The position numbers were made by a program, and so were the translations under genes. From a virus, in the IMG/VR virus record IMGVR_UViG_3300030102_001682, positions 1-31,947 of that record: a stretch of 31,947 bases of DNA; one strand, given 5' to 3'. Shown here one piece after another: positions 16,915 through 24,657 of this stretch; the first letter of the stretch is position 1, and the number at the start of each line of letters is the position of its first letter. The notes beneath the pieces were generated by a model. That model searched no databases and was not told the DNA's origin. It worked only from the letters and a program-made list of their open reading frames with translations.

Positions 16915-17020
16915 TAGATTTTGGCTTACGTTTTGGTTTTTTCTTTGGTGTTAAAAGAACAGGGGCTACCTCATTGGCAGCCTCTTGTTCTCTCATTCGT
17001 CTAAAAGCGAATATTCCCAT
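16868..17020 (-). CDS. 50-residue basic protein between the capsid and connector genes
   Basis: This short frame has ATG at 17020-17018 and TAG at 16870-16868. The start overlaps the TAA of the candidate decoration protein gene in TAATG. The product begins MGIFAFRRMREQEAANEV and has a Lys/Pro/Arg-rich middle (T-P-K-K-K-P-K-R-K-P-K) and an Asn/Ser-rich tail. The M-x-x-F-R-R-x-R-E-Q-E-A opening is shared by short proteins at this location in other marine phages, from memory. It has no hydrophobic segment. A DNA- or capsid-binding role is possible because of its charge, but no function is known. Confidence 0.68.
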   Translation of the reverse strand: MGIFAFRRMREQEAANEVAPVLLTPKKKPKRKPKSNGNNNSHNSRKQYSE

Positions 17021-17385
17021 TAACTGGAAGCACCTTTCAATGCAACAAAGTTGATGACAATAGCTTCACTTAAAGAACCAGCAGACGCATTGGTTACAGT
17101 TACCTTGAATGATCCAGCAGCAATTGTGGATACACCTACAAGATAAGAACCTGCAGTACCGCCAGAGCCATGATTTACAACAACACAATCAGTGGCAGCG
17201 ATTTTGTCGTTTGTTACTGTGAATGTTACTTCAGCAGCAGCAGCTAAAGCTGCGTTGTTCATGGTGATTTGTCCTGACTCTGTATTAAGAGTTACACCTG
17301 TGGATTTGTTAGTTGCCTGTGTTACTGTTCCACCTGTTGTTGGTCCAGTAAGTTTACCAGCACTAACCTCAAATAAAGATGGCAT
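17020..17385 (-). CDS. Candidate capsid decoration / head fibre protein
   Basis: This 121-residue protein lies immediately downstream of the major capsid gene (12-bp gap), a common place for decoration proteins. It has a short Gly/Thr-rich N-terminus (S-A-G-K-L-T-G-P-T-T-G-G-T-V). A beta-sandwich body follows: E-S-G-Q-I-T-M-N-N-A-A-L, V-T-F-T-V-T-N-D-K-I, V-V-N-H-G-S-G-G-T-A-G-S-Y, F-K-V-T-V-T-N-A-S-A-G-S-L-S-E-A-I-V-I-N-F-V-A-L. That T-V-T-N ... G-T-A-G ... N-F layout resembles head-associated immunoglobulin-like domains in other phages. The start has GGGG about eight bases upstream. Role is inferred; it could be a minor head protein. Confidence 0.62.
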   Translation of the reverse strand: MPSLFEVSAGKLTGPTTGGTVTQATNKSTGVTLNTESGQITMNNAALAAAAEVTFTVTNDKIAATDCVVVNHGSGGTAGSYLVGVSTIAAGSFKVTVTNASAGSLSEAIVINFVALKGASS

Positions 17386-17397
17386 AATAGTTTCCCC

Positions 17398-18426
17398 TTA
17401 ATCTTGTGTGCTTACGTTAGTTGCCCTGACGATGCCTATGTTCTTAGTGGCATAAACTTTCGACCAGTTGCCCACAGTTGCAAGTTGTGTTCTGTTTGGA
17501 TTTGTTGTAGTAACAGCCCATTTAGAACCAACAGGATGATATGTGTAATGAAGGTCAATAGCCATAGCATCTGATTTAGCGAGAATATCACGATCAGTTT
17601 CTGTGGTTAGACCAGCTTGCTCTCCACTAGCGACTGCACCTTGCGTAAAGAAATAAGTACTGTACTCAGTTGATGATCCGCTACCTGTGGTAGAAACGTC
17701 ATCCGAAACAATAACTCTTAGTCCACAATATGTGGGAACAGTATTATCTCCACCATATGCTGGTGCGATAGTACCACCACTTGCTGTAGCAGAACCGCCA
17801 TTGCCGTCAGATGCAAGAACATAATCAACCATTTTTCTCTCAACGAGATCATAGTAAATTTTTGAATGGCAACAAATTGCTGTCAGCTTGTCACCTTGAT
17901 CGCCAAGAATAGCTTTTGCTTTTGCAACGTGTCTTGGAGATAAACCTGTTGGTGTATCACCAGATTCTGAATCGATACAAAGATCAAAGAAAGCTGAACT
18001 GTTTGAGTTGTTATTGATAGAACCAAATACTCCATCAAGACAAGCAAGTAAATCTTTCTGTCTTTGGTTTGCTATATATGCTCCGATCTTTTGACCTATT
18101 GCAGCCATAGGGTCAGAACCAGCAGCTAGTGCAGCTAAATCTCTAGATTCAAAAGCACGACCACGATGCAAGATAACTCCTACTTGTTTATCAGTTGAAA
18201 TCTTACCTGGTGTTAATGAACTTGAATCTGAAAGTACTTCAAAATCTCCAGAAAGGTTCGCTGAAAAGAAAGGAACATTAACGAAATCCCCTCCCTCAGT
18301 AGCATTTAGCTCCGCCATTGGTGCAACCACACCGCTTGCCAAGAAGGCATCTCGCTGTGTTGTCTGTTCTAAAACGTATGGCGTGAAAATTTCTGGAATT
18401 ATAATATCTGACCTAAGAACAGCCAT
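17398..18426 (-). CDS. Major capsid protein
   Basis: This 342-residue protein forms the capsid shell. It begins MAVLRSDIIIPEIFTPYV, then D-A-F-L-A-S-G-V-V-A and G-G-D-F-V-N-V-P-F-F, then G-K-I-S-T-D-K-Q-V-G-V-I-L-H-R-G-R-A-F and L-A-G... This is a Gp13-like major capsid family pattern (related to the HK97 fold), with the 'I-I-P-E-x-F-x-x-Y-V' opening. The C-terminal third has H-Y-T-Y-H-P-V-G-S-K-W and ends T-N-V-S-T-Q-D. It is preceded by the scaffold gene with a 76-bp gap and has a good ribosome site (AAGGAG, five-base spacer). The family call is strong. Confidence 0.9.
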   Translation of the reverse strand: MAVLRSDIIIPEIFTPYVLEQTTQRDAFLASGVVAPMAELNATEGGDFVNVPFFSANLSGDFEVLSDSSSLTPGKISTDKQVGVILHRGRAFESRDLAALAAGSDPMAAIGQKIGAYIANQRQKDLLACLDGVFGSINNNSNSSAFFDLCIDSESGDTPTGLSPRHVAKAKAILGDQGDKLTAICCHSKIYYDLVERKMVDYVLASDGNGGSATASGGTIAPAYGGDNTVPTYCGLRVIVSDDVSTTGSGSSTEYSTYFFTQGAVASGEQAGLTTETDRDILAKSDAMAIDLHYTYHPVGSKWAVTTTNPNRTQLATVGNWSKVYATKNIGIVRATNVSTQD

Positions 18427-18473
18427 GATAACTCCTTGTAAATTTTAAGCGGTGGGCGTAACCCTAAATATTT

Positions 18474-18490
18474 ATTCTGCGTAACAGAAT
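18474..18490. repeat. Short inverted repeat and GCGTAAC direct repeat between scaffold and capsid genes
   Basis: ATTCTG and CAGAAT form a 6-bp inverted repeat with a five-base loop, in the leader of the capsid gene. Another copy of the loop-side sequence GCGTAAC (18479-18485) lies at 18456-18462, 23 bp away. There is no T-run after the stem on either strand, so it is not a clear terminator. It could protect or process the mRNA for the capsid gene, which must be highly expressed. This is weak evidence. Confidence 0.3.
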
Positions 18491-18502
18491 TTAATTAATA
18501 TA

Positions 18503-19195
18503 TTAGCGAGATTCTGCAATATTTCGCAACTTTTTCCACGTATCTTCACCATAAACCTTAAAGATTCTTGACTGTTCTGTTAGATTTTCTGAATTTTTTA
18601 AAAATGGCTTAATCATTTCTTCGGTAACTTCACCCCCTCCAGATGGTCTTGAAATGGGTGCGCCACCACCAACAGCAGGTGCTTTTTTTAGCAAATAAGG
18701 CTTTTCTTTTTCTAATTTATTTTTAACATAATCAGCCACAGGTAATTGTTCATAACCATCAATTACAACTGGTCTGCCTTCTTTTATCTGTATCTGTTCT
18801 TTTGGTACAAAGTTATTTAATACAAGTTCAGGATCATGGGTAACTTCAGATAATGCTTGCATTGCTGGTGCAATCAATTCAAGTTCTCTGTTTCTTAACT
18901 CCAGTTCTTCAATGCGTTTTTTATCTTCAGCTGATCTATCACGATACTGCTGTTCCATCGCCTGTTTTGCTTCTGTATATTTACCCTCTTTTTCTAAAGC
19001 CTCTTGCTCATGCTTTTGTTTATAGGCAACAAGCGTGTCATAATCGTCTGGCACTGCTTTCTTCTGGTTTTGCAGTTTACCTATAAGTTCGTAATTTTTT
19101 GCCTCTAGTTTTTTTATTGATTCTTTCAATGCTTCAATTTCAGCATTAGGTGCTGGTGTTGGTGGCGTAGCCACTGTTTCTTTTTCGTCTGCCAT
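18503..19195 (-). CDS. Scaffold protein
   Basis: This 230-residue protein is almost all charged helix: residues ~16-110 form a long coiled coil (E-I-E-A-L-K-E-S-I-K-K-L-E-A-K-N-Y-E-L, then E-E-L-E-L-R-N-R-E-L). An acidic/basic C-terminal part includes E-K-E-K-P-Y-L-L-K-K, G-G-G-A-P, and E-M-I-K-P-F-L-K-N-S-E-N. Scaffold genes lie directly upstream of the capsid gene and have this composition; the C-terminal helix would contact the capsid protein. No protease motif is seen, so it is not obviously a fused protease-scaffold. The start has a poor ribosome site. The call is secure from context and composition. Confidence 0.85.
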   Translation of the reverse strand: MADEKETVATPPTPAPNAEIEALKESIKKLEAKNYELIGKLQNQKKAVPDDYDTLVAYKQKHEQEALEKEGKYTEAKQAMEQQYRDRSAEDKKRIEELELRNRELELIAPAMQALSEVTHDPELVLNNFVPKEQIQIKEGRPVVIDGYEQLPVADYVKNKLEKEKPYLLKKAPAVGGGAPISRPSGGGEVTEEMIKPFLKNSENLTEQSRIFKVYGEDTWKKLRNIAESR

Positions 19196-19225
19196 GTAAT
19201 AAAGCGTAGCCTTAATTAAGTTATA

Positions 19226-19504
19226 TCACCATTTTACACGGTTTGCCCAATATGCAGCACTTGTTTTTCCTTTGGCAATGTTTTTTGCGTGTCTTGCCTT
19301 AAAACTTTTACGCTTTGCCTTGTCTGCTTCTGATTCTCCTTTTCTTGGTGGTTTGGTTTTTGCTCCCTGCATACCAAAACGAATTAACTTATAACCATCG
19401 CCCTGTTTTATTACAACCGCATGAGACTTACCACTTGAATGGCCTGGGGTTCTTATAGGTTTATCAACCCCTTCAAATGTATGACCTCCTCTTTTTATAC
19501 TCAT
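19226..19504 (-). CDS. Basic small protein with R-F-G-M-Q-G motif
   Basis: This 92-residue, Lys/Gly-rich protein begins MSIKRGGHTFEGVDKPIRTP and includes Y-K-L-I-R-F-G-M-Q-G-A-K-T-K-P-P-R-K-G-E-S-E, then S-F-K-A-R-H-A-K-N-I-A-K-G-K and S-A-A-Y-W-A-N-R-V-K-W. The last part is a conserved pattern (R-x-x-F-x-A-R-H-x-x-N-I-x-K-G-K-x-S-A-A-Y-W-A) that I recall from other phage proteins. It has no catalytic motif. Its start overlaps the stop of the next gene upstream in ATGA. It is the last of five overlapping very small genes between the minor head and scaffold genes. The function is unknown; head-DNA contact is a guess. Confidence 0.65.
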   Translation of the reverse strand: MSIKRGGHTFEGVDKPIRTPGHSSGKSHAVVIKQGDGYKLIRFGMQGAKTKPPRKGESEADKAKRKSFKARHAKNIAKGKTSAAYWANRVKW

Positions 19505-19755
19505 TTCTTTTTCTTTCTAAGTAAGTCAGCATCAGCCGTTCTTGCTCCACCTTTACCACTTACAAAACTATTTACACGACCCATAGCCCATGCACCCATA
19601 GTTACATTTCTTGATCCGCTACTAAGATATGCACCCTGACCTCTTCTATAAACAGCAGCTAACTGTCCATAGGTAAACTTAGTTCCTTCAGCCTTTTTCT
19701 TAAGACTTTTTTTTACGGCCTCGCTTAGAGGTTTTCTTTTTGGTTTTTCTGCCAT
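19501..19755 (-). CDS. Basic small protein with S-S-G-S-R / A-W-A-M-G-R-V-N motif
   Basis: I choose ATG at 19755 because the earlier candidate at 19764 would need TTG; AAGGG lies about nine bases before the ATG. The 84-residue product reads G-T-K-F-T-Y-G-Q-L-A-A-V-Y-R-R-G-Q-G-A-Y-L-S-S-G-S-R, then M-G-A-W-A-M-G-R-V-N-S-F-V-S-G-K-G-G-A-R-T-A-D-A-D-L. This is a conserved layout of viral proteins of unknown function (R-R-G-x-G-A-Y-x-S-S-G-S-R ... A-M-x-R-V-N-S-F). It starts inside the previous gene (overlap 56 bp) and ends in a Lys-run and ATGA overlap with the next. The family is real; the role is not known. It is Lys/Arg-rich and suited to nucleic-acid contact. Confidence 0.68.
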   Translation of the reverse strand: MAEKPKRKPLSEAVKKSLKKKAEGTKFTYGQLAAVYRRGQGAYLSSGSRNVTMGAWAMGRVNSFVSGKGGARTADADLLRKKKK

Positions 19756-19930
19756 CTTGAGCAACCCTTGATTTTTGTATAGCTTTTATATCAATATACT
19801 CTCCTTTTCTGTACGCTTCAGCAGTTCTTTTTATCTCAGCAGCTTTTGCACTTCTGTTTTTTGCACCACTGAGATATTTCTTCGGTACACCAGTTTTTTT
19901 ATCCTTTGGTACTTTTCTCTGCTTTGGCAT
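19700..19930 (-). CDS. Lysine-rich small protein
   Basis: This 76-residue protein begins M-P-K-Q-R-K-V-P-K-D-K-K-T-G-V-P-K-K-Y-L-S-G-A-K-N-R and continues A-A-E-I-K-R-T-A-E-A-Y-R-K-G-E-Y-I-D-I, ending in a T-K-K-K-T-S-K-R-G-R-K-K-K-S tail. The Y-L-S-G...R...I-K-R-T-A-x-x-Y-x-x-G pattern appears in phage proteins, often near the two genes downstream. Basic composition suggests contact with DNA or acidic capsid surfaces. It overlaps both neighbours: the first 32 bp share sequence with the 33-residue gene and the last 56 bp with the 84-residue gene. Function is unknown. Confidence 0.62.
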   Translation of the reverse strand: MPKQRKVPKDKKTGVPKKYLSGAKNRSAKAAEIKRTAEAYRKGEYIDIKAIQKSRVAQDGRKTKKKTSKRGRKKKS

Positions 19931-20000
19931 TTTTCTTTGGTTTTGTAACTTTTGCTGCCTTCTTTGCTTCAGACAACCTTTCTGCTAATGTTTTTGCCAT
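19899..20000 (-). CDS. 33-residue lysine/alanine-rich protein
   Basis: ATG at 20000-19998 overlaps the TAA of the preceding 22-residue gene in TAATG; the stop is TAA 19901-19899. The product is M-A-K-T-L-A-E-R-L-S-E-A-K-K-A-A-K then a Lys-rich tail. It resembles a short amphipathic helix followed by a basic tail. It is co-translated with neighbours by overlap and lies in a group of Lys-rich genes, so it probably is expressed. Support is context only. Confidence 0.5.
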   Translation of the reverse strand: MAKTLAERLSEAKKAAKVTKPKKNAKAEKSTKG

Positions 20001-20068
20001 TATTTCTTGCCACCCTTTTTCTTTTTCTTCTTACCTTTAGGTTTCATTGAGCCATAATGTCCAGGCAT
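20000..20068 (-). CDS. 22-residue lysine-rich mini-protein
   Basis: The frame runs from ATG 20068 to TAA 20002-20000. The product begins M-P-G-H-Y-G-S-M-K-P-K-G followed by an almost pure Lys/Gly tail. The opening MPGHYG..MK is one I recall as widely repeated in marine phage head modules; that is memory, not proof. It is the first of five nested genes and the stop overlaps the next start (TAATG). There is no strong ribosome site. If real it may bind DNA or be a virion component; its tiny size would make it easy to miss. Confidence 0.5.
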   Translation of the reverse strand: MPGHYGSMKPKGKKKKKKGGKK

Positions 20069-20097
20069 AATTAATAAAAGCAACTAAATTTATCTTA

Positions 20098-21291
20098 CTA
20101 TTTTTTCTTGTATATAGCCATTAACTGATCTATTGTTCTTCTTGATCCATCGTTCTTTATAAACTTACGCATCGCCTCAGTTGGTGAATTATATTTACTT
20201 CTCAACCTTTTGTACATACTAAACCCTTGCTTTCCTAATACTTTCTGTCCATAAGCAGTACCCTTGTCATCTCCCTTTTTATTAAGGTCTGCTACTTTTT
20301 TATCAAACCATTGACCATAAGTTTCGCCATCAGGTACAAATTCTTTACCAGTAATAGGTCCAGTCGGTATCGGTATATCAACAGACCTGCAATTAAAATG
20401 CTGTGGTGGGTATGGCCCTTCACCAACCTTATATCTTTTGCCGTCTAATGCTCTACAGATTGCAGATGTTTTTTGGTCATGCACCGCAGAATATTCCCAC
20501 CTTCTTACAATCTTTGGATTAATTTGGTAACTCTTTCTACTAATCTCAGTGCTTAACTGGTTTACTGTTGTTTTAACAAGTGTTTTTGTCTGGGCGTTAC
20601 TCAAAGAAGTGACAACTCCACCTTTTGATCTTGGGTTAAAATCTAATGTTCCGATCAATTCCCTTTGTATTCTCTGTAAACTTCTACCCTCCAATAGTCC
20701 TTGTCTTACAGTGTGAGCAAATCTATCGGCTGTTCTTTCTGTAAGGCCACGAAATGCTTTTGCTACAACATCACCATTAGGTAATACTATTTCTTTTCCT
20801 ACACCAGCCGTCAAAGCAAATCTACTTTGCACTGCTTGCATACTTGTCGTATCTTTAAAAACATCAAAAACCTTACCTCTTGGTAAACCAATCTGATTAC
20901 TTTTGGTAGGGTCAAATCGTATTAACCTATCTACAAAGTCAGGGTCTATCTGTAAAGCATTGATCTGACCAGCCAACTCAGGTGGTGCAATATCTTCAAG
21001 TAACCCCTCAATAAAATCTTTTTGTATATCAGCAACATCTTTCAGTTCTTTGACCATAATGCCAAGACTGCTGTTTCTCCATCTGTCTAAGTCTGTCTTT
21101 ACCTGTTTTAAAATGCTTTTTAATCTGATCGCTCTTGTTTTATCTAATCCTGGGCCTACTGGTATATTTTGTAAACGCTGTGCAGCATCTATCATTATTT
21201 TGTTATAGGTATCAATCAACCTTGCTGCTAAATCATTTTCATATCTGTTGAGGTCGATTTGGTTGCGATAAAACTTTTCAGGTATCGACAT
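20098..21291 (-). CDS. Minor head protein (Mu gpF / SPP1 gp7-like)
   Basis: This 397-residue protein has a helical N-terminal part (residues 1-130, a portal-interacting region). The C-terminal part carries the signature of the Mu gpF family: K-T-S-A-I-C-R-A-L-D-G-K-R-Y, then P-P-Q-H-F-N-C-R-S-V-D-I-P-I. The Cys and His positions (C-x-x-L-D-G ... P-x-H-x-x-C-R) are conserved. These proteins aid head assembly and may be packaged. The start overlaps the portal stop (TAATG). The position after the portal is normal. Confidence 0.87.
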   Translation of the reverse strand: MSIPEKFYRNQIDLNRYENDLAARLIDTYNKIMIDAAQRLQNIPVGPGLDKTRAIRLKSILKQVKTDLDRWRNSSLGIMVKELKDVADIQKDFIEGLLEDIAPPELAGQINALQIDPDFVDRLIRFDPTKSNQIGLPRGKVFDVFKDTTSMQAVQSRFALTAGVGKEIVLPNGDVVAKAFRGLTERTADRFAHTVRQGLLEGRSLQRIQRELIGTLDFNPRSKGGVVTSLSNAQTKTLVKTTVNQLSTEISRKSYQINPKIVRRWEYSAVHDQKTSAICRALDGKRYKVGEGPYPPQHFNCRSVDIPIPTGPITGKEFVPDGETYGQWFDKKVADLNKKGDDKGTAYGQKVLGKQGFSMYKRLRSKYNSPTEAMRKFIKNDGSRRTIDQLMAIYKKK

Positions 21292-22718
21292 TATTCATCT
21301 TCTAGTTCTGCTGACTGTTCGGGCATAGATTCTTCTGCCTCTTCGATAGGTTCTGACATTTCTCTTAAACCACCAGATTCTGTTGCCTCTATCTCTTCTT
21401 CGACATCAAATTCATCACCTAATATTTCACCCTCATGTAATTGTGTAAGTAATGTTTCCTGTGTGATCGTACCTGCTGTATAAAGCTGCAACAATGATTG
21501 GATCTCTTGTGGTTCTAATCTTTGTGCAACAAAATCTCTATTAACAAAACAACTTCCAGCATCACTACCAAGATATTGTCCATGAAACTGTAAGCAGTTA
21601 TCTATCATGTCTTGCATCTGCTGTGCTATGACCATCATCGTGCTATCACCTTGACTTCTATCTATTCTCTTTGATTCTGCTGTTTCTGCACTTAACTTCT
21701 GTCCAAGAATACTTGCCAAACCTAGTTCATTTATCTGTTTCTCTACACGATCAATCTGTTCAAACTGTGCATTAAAACTATTACCATTAGGCTCAATATA
21801 CTCGGCTCTACCTTCTGCTGGAAATGCAATAGCTTCACCTGGTCCAGCACTTACCTCTTCACTATTCTGTGGAAAGCCAAAAAATGCCAACATCGGCACA
21901 CTTGATATATGTAACTGGTTTGATAAGTCTGATTGCAATTGATACGACTTGAGATTTAATTCTGCAATATCAGCCATCGGTGGCCTTGACTCTAGAAAAT
22001 TAATTTTGTTTGCATAGGCAACAGCAAAAGGTATCTCAGGTAAACTCATTGTTCCTTCATCAAACTTTACATACTCATTGTTTTTACCTTTGCGATGTAT
22101 CTCATAAGCACCAGGAGTTAGTAATCTAACCTGCTCTACAATCTTTTCTCCATATAATCCTTCGGGTTCAAATACTTTTTCTAACAATCTAAGCTGCGTA
22201 AGTTTTAACTTACCCTCTGACATCTCGGTTCTCCAACCTAATATCTGTCTTGGCGTGTAGGTAATCCAGTAAGGTCTGCCCGATTGTCCAGCAGCAGGTG
22301 CATCTACAAGGACTCCGACATGACCATAACGAATCATTTTTCTTGCAGTTTCATATGTCCATACATTCAGATCATTACCTTCTAAATCAACATCAAACAT
22401 ATGCAGTCTTATATCATCGCTTGTATCATTTAATCTCACAGGTTTACGCACCAACATACCAGCTAATAACTTCTCCAACCTGATGAAATAGGGAGGGCAG
22501 ACGCTTCTAGCCAAACGATTGTCAAAAGACTCATCTAACTCCCTAGGTTCTTGTGGTAAATATTTTCTATGACGACTTCTCATCTGATATGTTCCACCAA
22601 TCAAATCTTCTATCAAAGGCCAGTGAGGTTCTTGTGCAAACCATGCGTTATTAGGATCTATTATTGTCGTTCCAACTGCTGACTTCTGCCTGTTGTAATG
22701 GTTATAACCTGAATACAT
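21291..22718 (-). CDS. Portal protein (DUF4055-like)
   Basis: This 475-residue protein forms the 12-fold ring at the DNA entry vertex. It begins M-Y-S-G-Y-N-H-Y-N-R-Q, then W-P-L-I-E-D-L-I-G-G-T-Y-Q-M-R and Y-L-P-Q-E-P-R-E, which is a DUF4055 portal opening. A later run is D-I-A-E-L-N-L-K-S-Y-Q-L-Q-S-D-L-S-N-Q-L-H, the crown helix area. The last 50 residues are very acidic (E-E-I-E-A-T-E-S ... E-S-M-P-E-Q-S). The start at 22718 lacks a clear ribosome site. It follows TerL by 45 bp and overlaps the minor head protein (TAATG). Confidence 0.87.
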   Translation of the reverse strand: MYSGYNHYNRQKSAVGTTIIDPNNAWFAQEPHWPLIEDLIGGTYQMRSRHRKYLPQEPRELDESFDNRLARSVCPPYFIRLEKLLAGMLVRKPVRLNDTSDDIRLHMFDVDLEGNDLNVWTYETARKMIRYGHVGVLVDAPAAGQSGRPYWITYTPRQILGWRTEMSEGKLKLTQLRLLEKVFEPEGLYGEKIVEQVRLLTPGAYEIHRKGKNNEYVKFDEGTMSLPEIPFAVAYANKINFLESRPPMADIAELNLKSYQLQSDLSNQLHISSVPMLAFFGFPQNSEEVSAGPGEAIAFPAEGRAEYIEPNGNSFNAQFEQIDRVEKQINELGLASILGQKLSAETAESKRIDRSQGDSTMMVIAQQMQDMIDNCLQFHGQYLGSDAGSCFVNRDFVAQRLEPQEIQSLLQLYTAGTITQETLLTQLHEGEILGDEFDVEEEIEATESGGLREMSEPIEEAEESMPEQSAELEDE

Positions 22719-22763
22719 TTTAAGAGTCCATTAATACTACTAACTATAGTTTAAAGAATAATA

Positions 22764-24104
22764 CTAATAAAGCCTAATTCCAGTACCTTTACCAGAACGG
22801 AAATATAATGGATTAAATTCACGCCAGATTAGATAGCCAATACAATCAAGAATGTGGTCATAGCCATTCTGTTTATCAGGTTCTCCTGTTCTTTCATCAT
22901 AAGCTTGTAGCTCAAAACATTCTATTAAGGTTCTGCAACAGGGGCTAATCGCCAAACGGACTTCCCCTTTGCCGTTCTTGAGAAGAGCATTAACAGCCGA
23001 GACTCTATCTTTGATTGGGGGGTTCGATCTTGGCGACATATTGGTAAAGCCGTAAGATTCGAGAATGGATATATCGGTTGCTGAAGCATTTGTAGAACGA
23101 TTACCTCCTGAAGCGTCTGGGTAAACTAAAATCCTACGATCTGGATATCTTCTCAGCAGTTCTTGCGAAATTGCATCCGTATCGTGCATTTTAGTAATTT
23201 CATCTATTATGACTAACTTATTGCCATCACGCACCCCTATGACACAGTTAGTATTCTGAATGTTGAAATCCAAACCTACACGCAAGATTTCATTGTTATA
23301 ACTTGGAAGTTGATTGCATACATGAATATTTCTGTCGAAGCGATCATAAACTTGAGACATATTTAAGTTCACAAATTCACCTAGAAGATACGCTTTGATT
23401 AATTGTTCTGGATAATTGGCTTTTAATGATTCAATAAATCCTTCTGGAAGATATTTATTGTCCTCGGTTCTTGCTTGTATCAAGTCAGTATCAGGTTTCG
23501 GATCTTTTTTAAATGTTTCAAACGCCCAACCATGACCTTCTGGAGTTGTTGTTGCATAAAACTGTTGAACATTTCCTGATCTAAGTCTTGCAAGTGCCAT
23601 ATTCATTGCATTTTCTGCCTCTCTTTTCGGAATAGTATCTGCCTCATCAAATCCTACTGCACACAGGTTTTGGCCTCGTAATCGTTGATAAGTAAGCATA
23701 GTTCTAAGCAATATTGTGTGTGATCCTTCTGCAAATTCCAAAGTATATTCAGGAAGAGGTGATGCTCTAAATGTGTAAGGTATTTGCCATTCATCTAACA
23801 ATTCATTCATTGTTCTTTGCAAAATATCTCTAAGCATGGGAGCCGTAGGTTCAAAAATGGCTGATACATGACCAACATTTAGTGCTGCCAGTATGCAAGA
23901 TTTTGAAATAAGTGCATGAGTTTTTCCAGCACCAAAACCACAGACTAATGCAAGTTTTCGTGAATCCATGTTGTCACAGAATTTTGCTTGATGAGGTAGC
24001 AAATTTTGTGATATTCGTCTTATTGCTTCATCTGCTGTAGGTAGATCATATGCACCTATTTGATATAAAACATTACCAGGTTTTACTGTATCTAAAATAC
24101 TCAC
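22764..24104 (-). CDS. terL: Terminase large subunit
   Basis: This 446-residue protein drives ATP-dependent DNA packaging and cuts the concatemer. Walker A is G-F-G-A-G-K-T at residues 56-62. Walker B ends G-F-D-E-A-D near 151-156, with E154 the likely catalytic Glu. The nuclease part has R-V-G-L-D-F-N-I-Q-N-T (a D-x-N first-aspartate motif), a D-A-S-G-G motif near 330, and a final D-H-I-L-D-C-I-G-Y. The start is GTG at 24104 in a GTGA overlap with the TerS stop. No clear ribosome site is visible upstream, so coupling probably drives translation. The identity is secure. Confidence 0.93.
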   Translation of the reverse strand: MSILDTVKPGNVLYQIGAYDLPTADEAIRRISQNLLPHQAKFCDNMDSRKLALVCGFGAGKTHALISKSCILAALNVGHVSAIFEPTAPMLRDILQRTMNELLDEWQIPYTFRASPLPEYTLEFAEGSHTILLRTMLTYQRLRGQNLCAVGFDEADTIPKREAENAMNMALARLRSGNVQQFYATTTPEGHGWAFETFKKDPKPDTDLIQARTEDNKYLPEGFIESLKANYPEQLIKAYLLGEFVNLNMSQVYDRFDRNIHVCNQLPSYNNEILRVGLDFNIQNTNCVIGVRDGNKLVIIDEITKMHDTDAISQELLRRYPDRRILVYPDASGGNRSTNASATDISILESYGFTNMSPRSNPPIKDRVSAVNALLKNGKGEVRLAISPCCRTLIECFELQAYDERTGEPDKQNGYDHILDCIGYLIWREFNPLYFRSGKGTGIRLY

Positions 24105-24421
24105 GAAATAATCTGTGCAAGTTTAGCTGCTGTATTGATTGCACCAAGAGCAATATGTAAATGCCCTTTTTCTCTTGCTTCCATCTGAAGGGTTGCAGCT
24201 TGTGCTAAAAGATTTGCAACCATTTCTGGCCTTTCCATATCCCAATCAGCTTTCATTTCGGCTCTTACAATTTCAAGATATTTGTCTACTGATTTATAAC
24301 CTACCCCCCATTTTTTAGAGGCATATTCTATGCAGTCTGATCTACGACCACCTTTGGCAATAATCTTGCCAAGTTCTCGTGACCTAATGAGTGTTTCTAT
24401 TTTTGTACCTTTTTTAGCCAT
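24101..24421 (-). CDS. terS: Terminase small subunit
   Basis: This 106-residue protein has a helix-turn-helix-like N-terminal half: M-A-K-K-G-T-K-I-E-T-L-I-R-S-R-E-L-G then R-R-S-D-C-I-E-Y-A-S-K-K-W-G-V-G-Y-K-S-V-D-K-Y-L. An oligomerising helical part follows (A-T-L-Q-M-E-A-R-E-K-G-H-L-H-I-A-L). It lies immediately upstream of TerL and overlaps it (GTGA), and binds packaging-site DNA in related phages. The repeat-rich gap just upstream would be a natural target. Family identification is by context and HTH style, not by a definite signature. Confidence 0.78.
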   Translation of the reverse strand: MAKKGTKIETLIRSRELGKIIAKGGRRSDCIEYASKKWGVGYKSVDKYLEIVRAEMKADWDMERPEMVANLLAQAATLQMEAREKGHLHIALGAINTAAKLAQIIS

Positions 24422-24468
24422 TACTAAGATGTTACACGCAAATAAGAAAATATGAATACTTGTATCAT

Positions 24469-24490
24469 TCTAGACTCATTTGAGACTAGA
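24469..24490. repeat. Imperfect 22-bp palindrome upstream of terS
   Basis: The arms are TCTAGACTCA and TGAGACTAGA around a central TT, with one mismatch per arm (A opposite A). The dyad looks like a dimeric protein site. It lies about 48 bp before the TerS start. A loop of two bases would make it a poor hairpin, so a DNA-binding site is more likely than an RNA terminator. Confidence 0.5.
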
Positions 24491-24561
24491 TACTGTTCCT
24501 ACGTTCCAACCTGTGCCGACTAAGAGTAAAAAGTTACCTGTTCCTATATTTACCCTATTCC

Positions 24562-24593
<32 letters not shown>

Positions 24594-24657
24594 TAATAGG
24601 TAGGTACATAGGTACAGGATAGAACAACCTAGGTGCTGGTAGGGTGTTTCAGTGTTC

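Noticed and set aside
18474-18490. Hairpin between scaffold and capsid genes as a terminator
   Set aside because: Only six base pairs and no T-run follows on either strand; the two genes are probably co-transcribed.
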